Below, one piece after another: positions 1-9,550 of a DNA stretch of 64,000 nt; the stretch's first letter is position 1, and each line of letters begins with the position of its first letter. The translations under genes and the position numbers were made by a program. The notes beneath the pieces were generated by a model. The model had not been told where the DNA came from. It worked only from the letters and a program-made list of their open reading frames with translations, and did not search any database. The DNA comes from J027 sp965215855 (lineage in GTDB: Bacteria; Chloroflexota; Anaerolineae; Aggregatilineales; J027): positions 1,798,001-1,862,000 of the forward strand of contig CBDCER010000003.1 of NCBI GenBank assembly GCA_965215855.1, given 5' to 3'.

Positions 1-60
1 AACTGATAGACAGCGAACGCTGGTGACATGTGAGGGCGCTGCAGCACCTTCACAACTTTG

Positions 61-83
61 CACATCATTGTTCAATTGATGTG
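61..83 (-). promoter_or_regulatory. hairpin downstream of cassette 1 tip
   Basis: A 7-bp perfect inverted repeat (CACATCA at 61-67, TGATGTG at 77-83) lies just after the stop codon of cassette 1 on the minus strand. It occupies the place where other cassettes have a hairpin between tip and partner gene. There is no U-tract. The rest of 1-140 shows no gene; the partner of cassette 1 should begin left of the window. Confidence 0.4.
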
Positions 84-140
84 ATAGTGGTGGACTGGCA
101 CTTCATATAGATCAAGTACCAATCCACATCGGATTCTCAA

Positions 141-2273
141 CTAGTAATTAATATTCGGTTCAACTCCTACGACAGTATCAGAAACATAGCCTATCCAGTG
201 GCCCTCGGACATGTAGCGAGGATTACCTGAGTGTAGTAACCAGAACCATGTGTCCACCATATCCGGACTCCAAGTTGAAGGAGCAAGTTCTGACGGCATC
301 ATATTATCCATCAATTCCCAGAATTGACTTGGGAATACGTAATTAGTAGGCGTGGATGCCCCTCTTCTGAACATCCAATTGCAGCGCCCGAAGTTATTGT
401 TTTCATCTGTGATAATGTTGCCACACTCATCAAGCAACACTAGTAGCCTTGGATCCCAATTACGCCATCCTACACCATCGGAATACATGGAAATGACCTC
501 ATCAGAAAACTCTGCTCCATGTGCTCCATACGTATTATCCCAAACGTACAGGGAATCTTCCTTGTCAAATAGGTAGCACAACCTGTTAACCTCAGACCGT
601 GCGGCAGGTGTGTTCTCCGAATATTCTCTTGAGAGATACAATCCTATTAGATCAGAAACCAGGTCCTCTTCGGAAAAAGCTGAACGTCGCAGCCTTGGGA
701 ATAAAGGTGCGTACAATCTGTTATACTGTGACAATTCAAAACGCTCATTGGCTTCTTTGAATATGCCTGCCACTAGGGGTTCAAATACCGCATAGAATTC
801 TGGACTATTGACTAAAAAAGCATTTATGAAAGCGTAGTCATCTAGCAGGTGATCAGTGAATGGACCCTTTGACAGAGACATTGTGTATCTAATACCATAG
901 TATAGAAAATGATAATCTCTAGCAGGACCATCCGCGAATTCTTTCACTAAACGAAGATTGTGGCGAAGCTGCGAAGCATTAAATGTTTGTACATGATCCC
1001 AATCAATCCACCCACATCGGCATGAGTATTGGACTCTGGGTGGGTTGCCATTTGCTATTTCGCTACGCGCGATCATCCCGCTCGGATCCACCAGATTGAC
1101 CACATTCCCGGCTACATACGCATACCGATTCAGCGACATCGCTTGTTGCAACACACCTTCCACCGGATCCAAACTTGGAAACGCGCCCAATGCCGGGTTG
1201 TAGTACCGCGCCCGGTGATACTGCAAGCCATTCGCATCCAGCATTTCGCCAGTGAAAGCAAATGGCACATCGAAAGCACCTTGTTCGCCAAACGGTACAC
1301 CATACGGCGCAAACAACCGCGATCCTTCTACATCAAAATCGCCATCTGCTTGCACTCGAACGCTTCCCAAACCGTCATTCACGGCCCAATGCCATACACC
1401 ACCGTTATCTTGCTGTGACAACAAGCCACGCTCATGTACGAAACGCTCAGTATTCGCGCCAGTCATCGCAGCGATAACCTTTGCCAGTCCCGGCTGCACA
1501 TCCAGCAGATAGTCGGTCACAACACCGCTGACCGTCTGTTGCACACGCTGGCCCAGGCCATTGTAAGCATAGCTACTGTCGCCAGCACCCAACAACCGCC
1601 CGGCTCTATCCCAACTGTAGGATAGTGTGCCATCAGCAGTCATCTGACCAGCGTCGTTGTAGGCAAAACCAGCATTCGAGATACGGTTGGCAGCATCGTA
1701 GGTGTGAGTCTGGCTGCTAAACGGCGACCCATTCACATTGACAACCTCACTGGTGCGGTTGCCAGCCACATCATAAGCAAACGTGTAGTCTCGCACAGGA
1801 TTGACCGCATCCCAGGCGGCGAAGTAGTCCGCTGCCAGCAAACGCGACAGGTCATCGTAGCTATAGTCAATGGCATGGCCGTCATAGGCGGTTTCCAATT
1901 GCTTGAACTCCAGCTTGAAACTCGTAGAGCTGGCTGGCACACAGGCCGTATTGCGTTCGGGACGGTTGCGGATCTCAACCACATGCAACCCCAATCGCGC
2001 TAAGGGGATCGTCACGGCTAACTCGCCAGGAGTCGCCGCATAAGTATCCAGGCTGCCCCAGAAGACGTTATCAACATAGACATCACACAGGCTGCGGTCT
2101 ACATCCGTGCCCAGCTTGAGCGTGAAACCCTCGCTATACACGGCAATCTGCAACGACGCATCAAAGTCTTCGGTCACACCGTTGAGCCGATTGCCGCTGT
2201 AAACCACTGAGTCGTGGTCGTCAGCCACAACCAGCGGGGCACTGTCTGGCAGCTTCCGGGTGGCCTGCACCAT
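141..2273 (-). CDS. RHS cassette 1: 5'-truncated RHS core with DUF4056-like tip
   Basis: Residues ~1-398 repeat the 3' core of the master RHS gene: YD-repeats, the R-A-R-Y-Y-N-P-A-L-G motif and the hinge DPSGM. The tip (~312 aa, 141-1080) has a YSCRCGWIDWDH motif and, later, SAFSEEDLVSDLIGLY. That combination (G-[FW]-I-D-x-x-H, then S-A-F-S-x-E-D-L) resembles DUF4056, a predicted bacterial domain of unknown activity; the assignment is mine from motif memory. The tip is paralogous to that of cassette 15. The start is an ATG inside a repeated boundary element, with no Shine-Dalgarno visible, so this is probably a silent donor cassette. Right-block core allele is the V-E-G-S-R-L-F type. Confidence 0.85.
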   Translation of the reverse strand: MVQATRKLPDSAPLVVADDHDSVVYSGNRLNGVTEDFDASLQIAVYSEGFTLKLGTDVDRSLCDVYVDNVFWGSLDTYAATPGELAVTIPLARLGLHVVEIRNRPERNTACVPASSTSFKLEFKQLETAYDGHAIDYSYDDLSRLLAADYFAAWDAVNPVRDYTFAYDVAGNRTSEVVNVNGSPFSSQTHTYDAANRISNAGFAYNDAGQMTADGTLSYSWDRAGRLLGAGDSSYAYNGLGQRVQQTVSGVVTDYLLDVQPGLAKVIAAMTGANTERFVHERGLLSQQDNGGVWHWAVNDGLGSVRVQADGDFDVEGSRLFAPYGVPFGEQGAFDVPFAFTGEMLDANGLQYHRARYYNPALGAFPSLDPVEGVLQQAMSLNRYAYVAGNVVNLVDPSGMIARSEIANGNPPRVQYSCRCGWIDWDHVQTFNASQLRHNLRLVKEFADGPARDYHFLYYGIRYTMSLSKGPFTDHLLDDYAFINAFLVNSPEFYAVFEPLVAGIFKEANERFELSQYNRLYAPLFPRLRRSAFSEEDLVSDLIGLYLSREYSENTPAARSEVNRLCYLFDKEDSLYVWDNTYGAHGAEFSDEVISMYSDGVGWRNWDPRLLVLLDECGNIITDENNNFGRCNWMFRRGASTPTNYVFPSQFWELMDNMMPSELAPSTWSPDMVDTWFWLLHSGNPRYMSEGHWIGYVSDTVVGVEPNINY

Positions 2274-2343
2274 ATTTACCGACGTGTGGCCTGATCCGGA
2301 ATAGCCGCTTATACAGCGGCGGATGAGCTATGTAGCCAGCACG
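2271..2343 (-). repeat. cassette-boundary element, copy 1
   Basis: A ~72-bp sequence found at the 5' edge of cassettes 1, 6, 9, 14 and 17, with a fragment at cassette 12. This copy contains a perfect 6-bp inverted repeat (GCCGCT at 2304-2309, AGCGGC at 2315-2320) around a TATAC loop. It sits between the stop of the upstream partner gene and the start of the core arm. It may be the scar of the ancestral duplication or a recombination site; the function is unknown. Confidence 0.7.
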
Positions 2344-2399
2344 AGGCGTTGGGAAAACCCAAGATAACTTATTTTAGTCCAGATTCTGATTTGTTGTAT

Positions 2400-3476
2400 T
2401 TATGGCTGCCACGCTGGATCATCATAGTATGAAATTGTACTTGAACTTGTAGTCAACTGCGTAACGATAGGTGGATTTCCGCTTGATACATCAAATTGCA
2501 CAGTATAGATTTCTGTATCTTGTTGCCCTGATTCAGGAAGTGCGACAAAGGCAATTTGGTTACCATCAGATGACCAACTAATTCTCGAATGAACCGCAAT
2601 CTCGCCGAATGGCTCAGATGGAGATCTTAAAAGGAGTTCAAAACTTGGTTCCCTATTACCTTGTACAACATCTGTTGCATCTGGAATTAGATAGATAGAA
2701 ACCTCTGATGAGCAACCTACAACTAAAGCAAGAGTATCGCTGGAATAATTCAAAGCCATACTATAGTAGCGTTCAAAAACACATTGGGGATTTATGTCCC
2801 AGCCTTGATTGACAATCCACTCGCCTTCCAAGCCTTCAGCGGCAGTATATACATTCATGGCATAAAGGTCATTGTATCTCCTTATGTAAACTATGTGGGT
2901 ACTATCCTCTAACCATACCAACCCGCTTAAACCATCGTCACCATTGTTGTTTGTCAAACGAATTTGATTAGTTCCATCAACATTCATAATATAAATCTCA
3001 AAATTCCTGCGATAAGGTTCCCAACGAAAAGGTTTTGTAGCGTCCCAGACTCTATCTCGATTAGATGTAAAAACAATATGTGATCCATCCGGTGACCAGA
3101 CAGGTGAAACATCGGAACCTTCAAGGGTTTCGGTAATTCGAGTAGTTTCGAGTGTATCTAAATCCAACAAGAATACGTTATGAGCAACACGTCCGCTATC
3201 TGGAGGGTCACTTATAGAGGCATCAAAAATCAACTGACTGCCATCTGATGACCATGCTGGATAACGGGCAGATCCTATAGGTATGTCAGTGAGTTGAGTT
3301 GCATTTGATCCATCATCATTCATTATATAAATCTGATGTGAAGCAAACGCAATTAGATCATTAGGTGCTTCAGGTGACTGTCCATAAATCGTAACTTGAG
3401 ATAATTGAAAGATTATAATGAGTACAATTAATCTAACCCAAAGAAAGAATGTGGATAATGCTCTCTCTGTATTCAT
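2400..3476 (-). CDS. secreted TolB-like beta-propeller protein, partner of cassette 2
   Basis: The protein has repeated PD40/TolB-type blades (forms of P-x-W-S-x-D-G-S-x-I-x-F near residues 70, 120 and 300 of the mature chain). I place the start at the ATG at 3476, not at the upstream codon at 3527, because AAGGAG lies 7 nt before it and it opens a clean signal peptide (MNTERALSTFFLWVRLIVLI). It directly follows the M23-peptidase tip of cassette 2, so it is a candidate immunity or accessory protein acting outside the membrane. Propellers are generic binding folds, so the immunity role is inferred from position and from five similar pairings in this window. Confidence 0.85.
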   Translation of the reverse strand: MNTERALSTFFLWVRLIVLIIIFQLSQVTIYGQSPEAPNDLIAFASHQIYIMNDDGSNATQLTDIPIGSARYPAWSSDGSQLIFDASISDPPDSGRVAHNVFLLDLDTLETTRITETLEGSDVSPVWSPDGSHIVFTSNRDRVWDATKPFRWEPYRRNFEIYIMNVDGTNQIRLTNNNGDDGLSGLVWLEDSTHIVYIRRYNDLYAMNVYTAAEGLEGEWIVNQGWDINPQCVFERYYSMALNYSSDTLALVVGCSSEVSIYLIPDATDVVQGNREPSFELLLRSPSEPFGEIAVHSRISWSSDGNQIAFVALPESGQQDTEIYTVQFDVSSGNPPIVTQLTTSSSTISYYDDPAWQP

Positions 3477-3692
3477 TCTGATTCTCCTTGTATAACTATG
3501 TGAACGGATAAAGGTGCTGGCCCGCATCTTTGTTATCCTGCGTGACCAGCGCCCTTATGAAATGCGTTGATTTTCGTCTGGTTTTCAATTTTGCCCTTGA
3601 CTTCATATAGCAGGTCTTTATGTAGATTAAGACGCCTTTGCTTGAGTAAATCGATCTTCCGTGAGCCGACAATTTACATCAGTAATATACGC

Positions 3693-3747
3693 CTGACCTC
3701 CTCTTTTCTTCTTAGCAGGGTAAGGCTAGAAAACTAGAGGAGGCCAG
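3693..3747 (-). promoter_or_regulatory. hairpin between cassette 2 tip and its partner
   Basis: Inverted repeat of 12 bp with one mismatch (3693-3704 with 3736-3747) in the 285-bp gap between the tip stop and the propeller start. No U-tract follows. The same gap (about 3538-3680, minus strand) holds a ~46-codon open frame with protein-like composition but no clear start, possibly a gene remnant. Confidence 0.5.
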
Positions 3748-3761
3748 TTGTAGAATACTAT

Positions 3762-5342
3762 TTAATTGTCATACCTGCCCCATTCGTAGGTGCCTTGTGG
3801 TCGTAGGCCAAACTGAACAATGTGAGCAGGAAACTGATCCATCGTAGGAGGTTCCCAGAGACCATAGTCTCCAAATCCGTAGAGATCTTCCCCCTGTTGT
3901 TGAGGATTGGGCACAAAAGGATCATGCGGATTTAGGTAGCCATAATCACACAGCCAATTTGCTGGAGAAAAACTGTTTCCTCGTTCATCTCGAACTTGTT
4001 TATATGTTATATGCAGATGAGGGTCATTAGTAAAACCTTCTTTGCTATAGCAGCCGAGCAATTGACCTTGCCGGATATCAGTACCTACTAAATTTCCCGG
4101 GTCCTGACCGTCGCACGCAATTAGGTGAGTATACTGGATTTCAAGGTAGGAGCCTTGTAATCCCTCTATGGGCTGTAGTTCTTCTTCTGATGGCGTTGCT
4201 AAGGTGACACGAAGAGTATAATAGTTATATCCGTTTGCTATACCATCTGATATAGCAAACACCTTGCGTCCGCCTAAGTGATCCTGGCTTACTATTGTAT
4301 CGGTTGCGCCACGATACAGGAATTTTACTGTGCCATTAAGAATGTCTTGCACTGTTACACAGTTTCCACTGGTTGTTTCGCCAGTATTCCAATTATACGT
4401 ATCATCAACACCCCCAATAGATATAGGAGTCACTCCGTCTTCGTCAATTTCCCAGAGCCAGCCTTCATCAAAATAGCTGACCATATCTACTCCACAATGG
4501 CGCACAGATTGCGTACAACTGTAATCGTCTTGATTATCCCAATAGCGACATGCCCCTGCCTGATAGGGAGATCGACCAAAACTCTGAACTACTGTATATG
4601 CAACAGGCTGATTAAGGCCGTCACAGCCGAAAGGATATCTTCCAGGATTGAGACATTTGTATTGTTGAAATCGAGGATCAAGAGATGGGTTATTTTGGAT
4701 TGCCAGTCCTTCGGTTAGCAAAAGCTTAATCGCAAAACGTTCGTCAGGACAATTAGTAGATGTGGGTTGTGCCCCGCTTAGATCAACAGCATTGACCACG
4801 TTCCCCGCTACATACGCATACCTATTCAGCGACATCGCTTGTTGCAACGCACCTTCCATCGAATCCAACGACGGGAACACGCCCAGCGCCGGGTTGTAGT
4901 ACCGCGCTCGCAGATGCACCAGTCCGTTGTCATCGGTTGGCTCGCCAGTGAAGCCAAATGGCGTCTGCTCAGTGCCTTGCTCACTCCAGGGCTGCCCATA
5001 GGGTGTATAGCGGACGCTGTAAGCCGGATCGAAGCCCGCACCATCAACCACACCACGCACACTGCCCAGACCATCAGTAACCATCCACTGCCAGTCGCCA
5101 TTGCTATCTTGCTGCGATAACAACCCACGCTCATGCACAAAACGTTCAGTATTTGCGCCAGTTGTGGCCGCGATGACTTTTGCCAAGCCGGGTTGTGTGT
5201 CGAGCAAATAGTCGGTCACAACACCACTCACGGTTTGTTGCACACGCTGGCCCAAGCCGTTATACGCATATGACGACACTCCCATTCCGAGCAAACGACC
5301 CGCACGGTCCCAACTATAGGTATTCGTGCCGTCGGATGTCAT
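3762..5342 (-). CDS. RHS cassette 2: truncated core with M23 metallopeptidase-like tip
   Basis: The core arm is short: homology begins near 5430, inside the linker before the YD block, so the in-frame ATG at 5342 is only the first available start. The hinge reads DLSG instead of DPSG. The tip (~337 aa) carries the full M23/LytM zinc-site pattern: His282 and Asp286 in HCGVDM, and His442/His444 in DPHLHI, with T-H-L and G-Q-L-L-G between them. M23 enzymes cut peptide cross-links of peptidoglycan, so this tip most likely attacks the cell wall. The next gene is a secreted TolB-like propeller. I see no ribosome binding site. Confidence 0.85.
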   Translation of the reverse strand: MTSDGTNTYSWDRAGRLLGMGVSSYAYNGLGQRVQQTVSGVVTDYLLDTQPGLAKVIAATTGANTERFVHERGLLSQQDSNGDWQWMVTDGLGSVRGVVDGAGFDPAYSVRYTPYGQPWSEQGTEQTPFGFTGEPTDDNGLVHLRARYYNPALGVFPSLDSMEGALQQAMSLNRYAYVAGNVVNAVDLSGAQPTSTNCPDERFAIKLLLTEGLAIQNNPSLDPRFQQYKCLNPGRYPFGCDGLNQPVAYTVVQSFGRSPYQAGACRYWDNQDDYSCTQSVRHCGVDMVSYFDEGWLWEIDEDGVTPISIGGVDDTYNWNTGETTSGNCVTVQDILNGTVKFLYRGATDTIVSQDHLGGRKVFAISDGIANGYNYYTLRVTLATPSEEELQPIEGLQGSYLEIQYTHLIACDGQDPGNLVGTDIRQGQLLGCYSKEGFTNDPHLHITYKQVRDERGNSFSPANWLCDYGYLNPHDPFVPNPQQQGEDLYGFGDYGLWEPPTMDQFPAHIVQFGLRPQGTYEWGRYDN

Positions 5343-5468
5343 GCGTCCGGCATTGTCATAAGCAAAGCCCGCGCTCGAAATGCGGTTGGCGGCATCGTAG
5401 GTGTGCGTCTGACTGCTAAACGGCGAACCGAGGCTGTTCGAGATTTGGGAAAACGAGGGCGGAGAAAG

Positions 5469-5909
5469 TCAATCCGTTGATAGACCACATAAAAACCACT
5501 CATCTTCTAATTCATAATAACAGGTTCCAGCGTAAGCGAGACTCACGGAGTATCCTCTTACCAGATCTGTTTGTCCTGGAATATAAGTAAACAGGTGTCC
5601 TCTATACGGATTTGCCACACTCATCCAAACCAAGTCTCTATTCTGATCTCGGCAAATATATATTGCATTTTGAGTTGTCCATATAGGGATGCCAATGGTT
5701 TCTGGGGCCGCATCCCAGATGCAGCCAGCCTCAAGGTTAGTATGATTTTCAGCATATAAGACTAATTCATCAAACTTTTCTCTGTTTTCTTCAAAAAAAC
5801 GAACTTCACTTTGATATTGTTTAGAACGATAATTTAGAGCAAACCCAGCAAATATCAAGACAATAGTAAAGAAAGATAAAGCATACAGAACGCAATGTTT
5901 TTGATTCAT
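5469..5909 (-). CDS. small membrane-anchored protein, partner of cassette 3
   Basis: About 146 aa with one N-terminal transmembrane segment (around residues 5-25: Y-A-L-S-F-F-T-I-V-L-I-F-A-G-F) and a ~120-aa outside domain containing four cysteines. I prefer the ATG at 5909 over the one at 5918 because an AGGA lies ~10 nt upstream of it. I do not recognise the family. It lies immediately after the cassette 3 tip and is likely its immunity protein, exposed outside the membrane. Confidence 0.7.
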   Translation of the reverse strand: MNQKHCVLYALSFFTIVLIFAGFALNYRSKQYQSEVRFFEENREKFDELVLYAENHTNLEAGCIWDAAPETIGIPIWTTQNAIYICRDQNRDLVWMSVANPYRGHLFTYIPGQTDLVRGYSVSLAYAGTCYYELEDEWFLCGLSTD

Positions 5910-5932
5910 GGTGAACATATCCTAAGAAACTA

Positions 5933-5958
5933 GCTGGGTATCAAAGATGATACCCAGC
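5933..5958 (-). promoter_or_regulatory. hairpin between cassette 3 tip and its partner
   Basis: Perfect 10-bp stem (GCTGGGTATC with GATACCCAGC), 6-nt loop, in the 68-bp gap. No U-tract follows on the transcribed strand. Confidence 0.6.
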
Positions 5959-5977
5959 AGCACATAACTTAATAGGG

Positions 5978-8170
5978 TTAGTTAGCGGATAGCCATGGTT
6001 GTAGTGAACCACACCCAGAATCTGGTTGAGTGCCATAGTAAACATTGGGCACTCCAGCTAAAGTATAGTTAGGATTACACAGATCTATATCGAGGTACGC
6101 CCAATCACCAGAATATGGTAATTGATAGGTATAGAATGGATCAGCGTGTCCCGGACGGTTTCCTTTGCCACTTGTACCAGCTGCACCGCCAGTTCGATTG
6201 AAGTTCCAAATTTCGAATAAGCCACGATAGCCAATTCCAGGCTCAGTGTGTGGGTACGGAAATAATGGTGTGATACTTGGCCGACATGAAGATTCTGGTC
6301 CTGATTGCAAGTAACTCCATGACCATTCTTCAATATGAGGCGAGCCAAAATCTATATCGTCTCCAAGGAGTTGCGAAACCACCTCACCCACTCGATCATT
6401 AGGGGTAAACGTCCAACCTCCATGTGTGTTTCGTAATGCGTTACAGAATTGAATAGGAGTTTGAATTCTTTCGATATCGTACTCTCTTTGCAATGAAATG
6501 CCAATACCAACGGCAGCTTCTTCGACATCTCTTGAGAGGCCTTGAGCAAATCGCCCGCCATACCATAAAAGCTCATCATCAAATGTGCCAAAATCAAGGA
6601 AACCAGCTCCGATAGCTCCATAGACAATGTTTCCCAACTCAGATTTGTGGATACATGCACCACACAATGTAACTGTGTCTCTACAATTTGTGGAAGAACA
6701 AAATCCTCGTCCAGGAGTTCCCCATAGGGGATCGAAATTCATCCACTTATAGGGTATCGCTTTTGCATAATCTAGAAAGGCCGCGAATTTGATTAATAAT
6801 GGTGCCGGCCCATAGGTAAACAATCCATAGGGGCCATCAAGTGTGTCTGATGTTTCCATCGCCCACCTCCAATGAATTTTCAAATCATCGAGAAACCATG
6901 CTGTGACGTCAAATCCGCAGCAATTACTTCCCTGTAGGAGCGGGGCGCACTGGTCAAAGTCGCCTGGATTCTCTCGAACTAACCCACTCGGATCCACCAG
7001 ATTGACCACATTACCGCCGACATACCCATACCGGTTCAGCGACATCGCCTGCTGCAATACACCTTCCAGCGGATCCAAACTTGGGAACACACCCAACGCC
7101 GGGTTGTAGTACCGCGCACGGTGATACTGCAAGCCATTCGCATCCAGCATTTCGCCCGTGAAAGCAAACGGCACTGTGAAGCTACCTTGCTCACCATAAG
7201 ATACACCGTAAGGCGCGAAATGCCGCGATGCTATTGCGTCAAAGCCATCATCAATCACACCGCGCACACTGCCCAAACCATCTTTCACCATCCATGTCCA
7301 ATCCCCGACAGAATCTTGCTGCGCTGAAACGCCCATCGGATCATAAACAAAACGCTCAGTATTCGCACCAGTCATCGCTGCGATAACCTTCGCCAATCCA
7401 GGTTGTACGTCCAGCAAATAGTCAGTAACTACGCCACTCACCGTCTGCTGCACACGCTGGCCCAAGCCATTATAGGCATAGGACGCGCTGCCCATTCCCA
7501 ACAGGCGATTCGCACGGTCCCAACTGTAGGTGTTCGTCCCGTCAGATGTCATGCGCCCGGCATTGTCATAAGCAAAACCGGCGCTTGAAATGCGGTTGGC
7601 GGCATCGTAAGTATGTGTTTGGCTACTAAAGGGCGCCCCATCCACATTGACCACCTCACTGGTGCGGTTGCCTGCCACATCGTAGCCAAACGTGTAGTCT
7701 CGCGCAGGATTCGCATCATCCCAGGCCGCGAAGTAGTCCGCTGCCAGCAAACGCGACAGGTCATCATAGGTATAGTCAATGGCATGACCGTCATAGGCCG
7801 TTTCCAACTGCTTGAACTCCAGCTTGAAACTCGTGGAACTGACTGGCACACAGGCCGTATTGCGCTCAGGACGGTTGCGAATTTCCACGACATGCAAACC
7901 CAATCGTGCCAACGGGATCGTCACGGCTAACTCGCCAGGGGTGGCGGCATAGGTATCCAGGCTGCCCCAGAAAACATTGTCCACATAGACATCGCAGATA
8001 CTCCGGTCATCATCCGTGCCCAGCTTGAGCGTGATGCCTTCGCTATACACAACCATCTGCAACGACGCATCAAAGTCTTCTGTGATGCCGTTCGTCCAGT
8101 TGCCGTTGTAGGTCACTGCATCATGGTCGTCAGCCAGCACCAGCGGGGCGCTGTCGGGGCGACGGATCAC
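5978..8170 (-). CDS. RHS cassette 3: core plus toxin-44-like tip
   Basis: Core arm ~395 aa, DPSGL hinge, tip ~335 aa. The tip begins with C-G-F-D-V-T-x-W and contains a cysteine cluster followed by ELGNIVYGAIGAGFLDFG. The G-N-I-x-Y-G-x-x-G pattern with the preceding C-G-x-D-V-T element resembles 'bacterial toxin 44', a predicted polymorphic toxin domain; this is motif recall and uncertain. The core differs from most copies by having YDPMGVSAQQD where others have HERGLLSQQD. Homology to the master continues upstream to about 8188, and the annotated start is a GTG without a Shine-Dalgarno. The partner is a small membrane protein. Confidence 0.85.
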   Translation of the reverse strand: MIRRPDSAPLVLADDHDAVTYNGNWTNGITEDFDASLQMVVYSEGITLKLGTDDDRSICDVYVDNVFWGSLDTYAATPGELAVTIPLARLGLHVVEIRNRPERNTACVPVSSTSFKLEFKQLETAYDGHAIDYTYDDLSRLLAADYFAAWDDANPARDYTFGYDVAGNRTSEVVNVDGAPFSSQTHTYDAANRISSAGFAYDNAGRMTSDGTNTYSWDRANRLLGMGSASYAYNGLGQRVQQTVSGVVTDYLLDVQPGLAKVIAAMTGANTERFVYDPMGVSAQQDSVGDWTWMVKDGLGSVRGVIDDGFDAIASRHFAPYGVSYGEQGSFTVPFAFTGEMLDANGLQYHRARYYNPALGVFPSLDPLEGVLQQAMSLNRYGYVGGNVVNLVDPSGLVRENPGDFDQCAPLLQGSNCCGFDVTAWFLDDLKIHWRWAMETSDTLDGPYGLFTYGPAPLLIKFAAFLDYAKAIPYKWMNFDPLWGTPGRGFCSSTNCRDTVTLCGACIHKSELGNIVYGAIGAGFLDFGTFDDELLWYGGRFAQGLSRDVEEAAVGIGISLQREYDIERIQTPIQFCNALRNTHGGWTFTPNDRVGEVVSQLLGDDIDFGSPHIEEWSWSYLQSGPESSCRPSITPLFPYPHTEPGIGYRGLFEIWNFNRTGGAAGTSGKGNRPGHADPFYTYQLPYSGDWAYLDIDLCNPNYTLAGVPNVYYGTQPDSGCGSLQPWLSAN

Positions 8171-8240
8171 GTCGGTGGTGGCGGTGCGGTAATTAGCGGC
8201 AATCTATAAGCGAAGTCGCGGTACAGAGTTATTGTATATA

Positions 8241-9344
8241 TCAGGGATTACGGCAAAATTCAAAAGTGGCAATTATGTCCCCAGTTTCCATATCCCATAG
8301 ATAAATTTCTTCGTTGGTAGTAGATGCAAGGATAGTTCCATCAGGATTGAATGCTACGTCGTAATGTGGCCTACTGTCCTGAACCACGATATGCCCAAAG
8401 TTTAATATACTATCCTCGATTTCTACCTCATGCACCATTAGGCCATATCCCCCAACTGCAAAGAGGTGCCCATCTGGGCTGAAAGTTACGCTGAAGGTAG
8501 GCATATAAACTGGATATACATCCAAAATTGCTTCACCTGTCTCGACATCCCAAAACAGAACTACATCGCTGCTATTGGCGACTGCAAGGATAGTCCCATC
8601 AGGGCTAAATCCCATCCCAGCAAAAAAAGTCAATACCCATTCATCAAAAGGTAGTGTGAGTGTTCGAATTTCAGCTTGTCTCTCAATATCCCATAGGAAT
8701 ATGACGCCTAAATTCTCATCTTCGCTTGTTTCTCTGTCCCCAGTTAGTGCTAATGTACGGCCATCTGGACTAATCACAGACCGAGAGAACCTCTGCGAAT
8801 ATTCGCTAATCTCTACTAGAAGGGATAAGTCTGCAATATCCCAAAACCGCACAGTTGTATCATCATATCCAGTAGAAACCAACACATCCCCCTCGTGGCT
8901 TACAGCTATCGCTCCAATAGCTCCGTCATGAGCATCTATTGATCCTAATTGGATGCCATTCTCCGAATTCCATAACCGTATCTCGCCATCTTCATGTCCG
9001 GTGATGAGTAAGGCCTCACTGCCACCGAAACTTGCATTGAAAACAGGTGATTCTGATTGAAAATCATTCTGGAAGGAAACCTCGCTGAAAGCTTGTATAT
9101 CATACAAACAAACTCCACGTAAAGGATCGGATGTCATCAGCATGTTTCCGCTTGAAGCCCACATCAATACACTCTGATCCCGTGATGGAATTAGTTTTTG
9201 CCGACTTAGCATAATAGGAAATCCATCAATGATGTACTGACTAGAATAAGTCAAAGATATTACCAGTGTACTAGTAAAGCACAAGGGCAAAATAGCTAAA
9301 CTTGTTACTCCGAAGATCGCAAAGAATCTATAATTCAATTTCAT
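8241..9344 (-). CDS. WD40 beta-propeller with N-terminal signal/anchor, partner of cassette 4
   Basis: 367 aa. The N-terminal hydrophobic segment (F-F-A-I-F-G-V-T-S-L-A-I-L-P-L) suggests export or anchoring. Then come WD40 blades, for example FSPDGTILAVANSS, RFWDIADLS, LWDIERQAEIRTL and LWDMETGDIIATF. GGAGG lies 7 nt before the ATG, so the start is well supported. It follows the cassette 4 tip across a 206-bp gap that contains a hairpin. It belongs to the set of six extracytoplasmic propellers placed directly after tips; an immunity or binding role is inferred from that pattern. Confidence 0.9.
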   Translation of the reverse strand: MKLNYRFFAIFGVTSLAILPLCFTSTLVISLTYSSQYIIDGFPIMLSRQKLIPSRDQSVLMWASSGNMLMTSDPLRGVCLYDIQAFSEVSFQNDFQSESPVFNASFGGSEALLITGHEDGEIRLWNSENGIQLGSIDAHDGAIGAIAVSHEGDVLVSTGYDDTTVRFWDIADLSLLVEISEYSQRFSRSVISPDGRTLALTGDRETSEDENLGVIFLWDIERQAEIRTLTLPFDEWVLTFFAGMGFSPDGTILAVANSSDVVLFWDVETGEAILDVYPVYMPTFSVTFSPDGHLFAVGGYGLMVHEVEIEDSILNFGHIVVQDSRPHYDVAFNPDGTILASTTNEEIYLWDMETGDIIATFEFCRNP

Positions 9345-9367
9345 CAGTTGCCTCCAAGATAATTACA

Positions 9368-9394
9368 CCTGGGCTAATCCAAGACCAGCCCAGG
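9368..9394 (-). promoter_or_regulatory. hairpin between cassette 4 tip and its partner
   Basis: Perfect 8-bp stem (CCTGGGCT at 9368-9375, AGCCCAGG at 9387-9394), ~24 nt upstream of the propeller start. No U-tract. Confidence 0.55.
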
Positions 9395-9550
9395 ATAAAC
9401 TGACCCCTTAACTTGTTAAGGAATCAATATAGGATGAGTTTGTAGATTCAAGTCATCTAGTACTTTAACTTCCTAAAGTTGCGGGGTACATAGAGCCTTT
9501 TCTACCTTGAGAAGTACATTCTTACTCCGCATTTTAAGCAAGTTCGGGTA

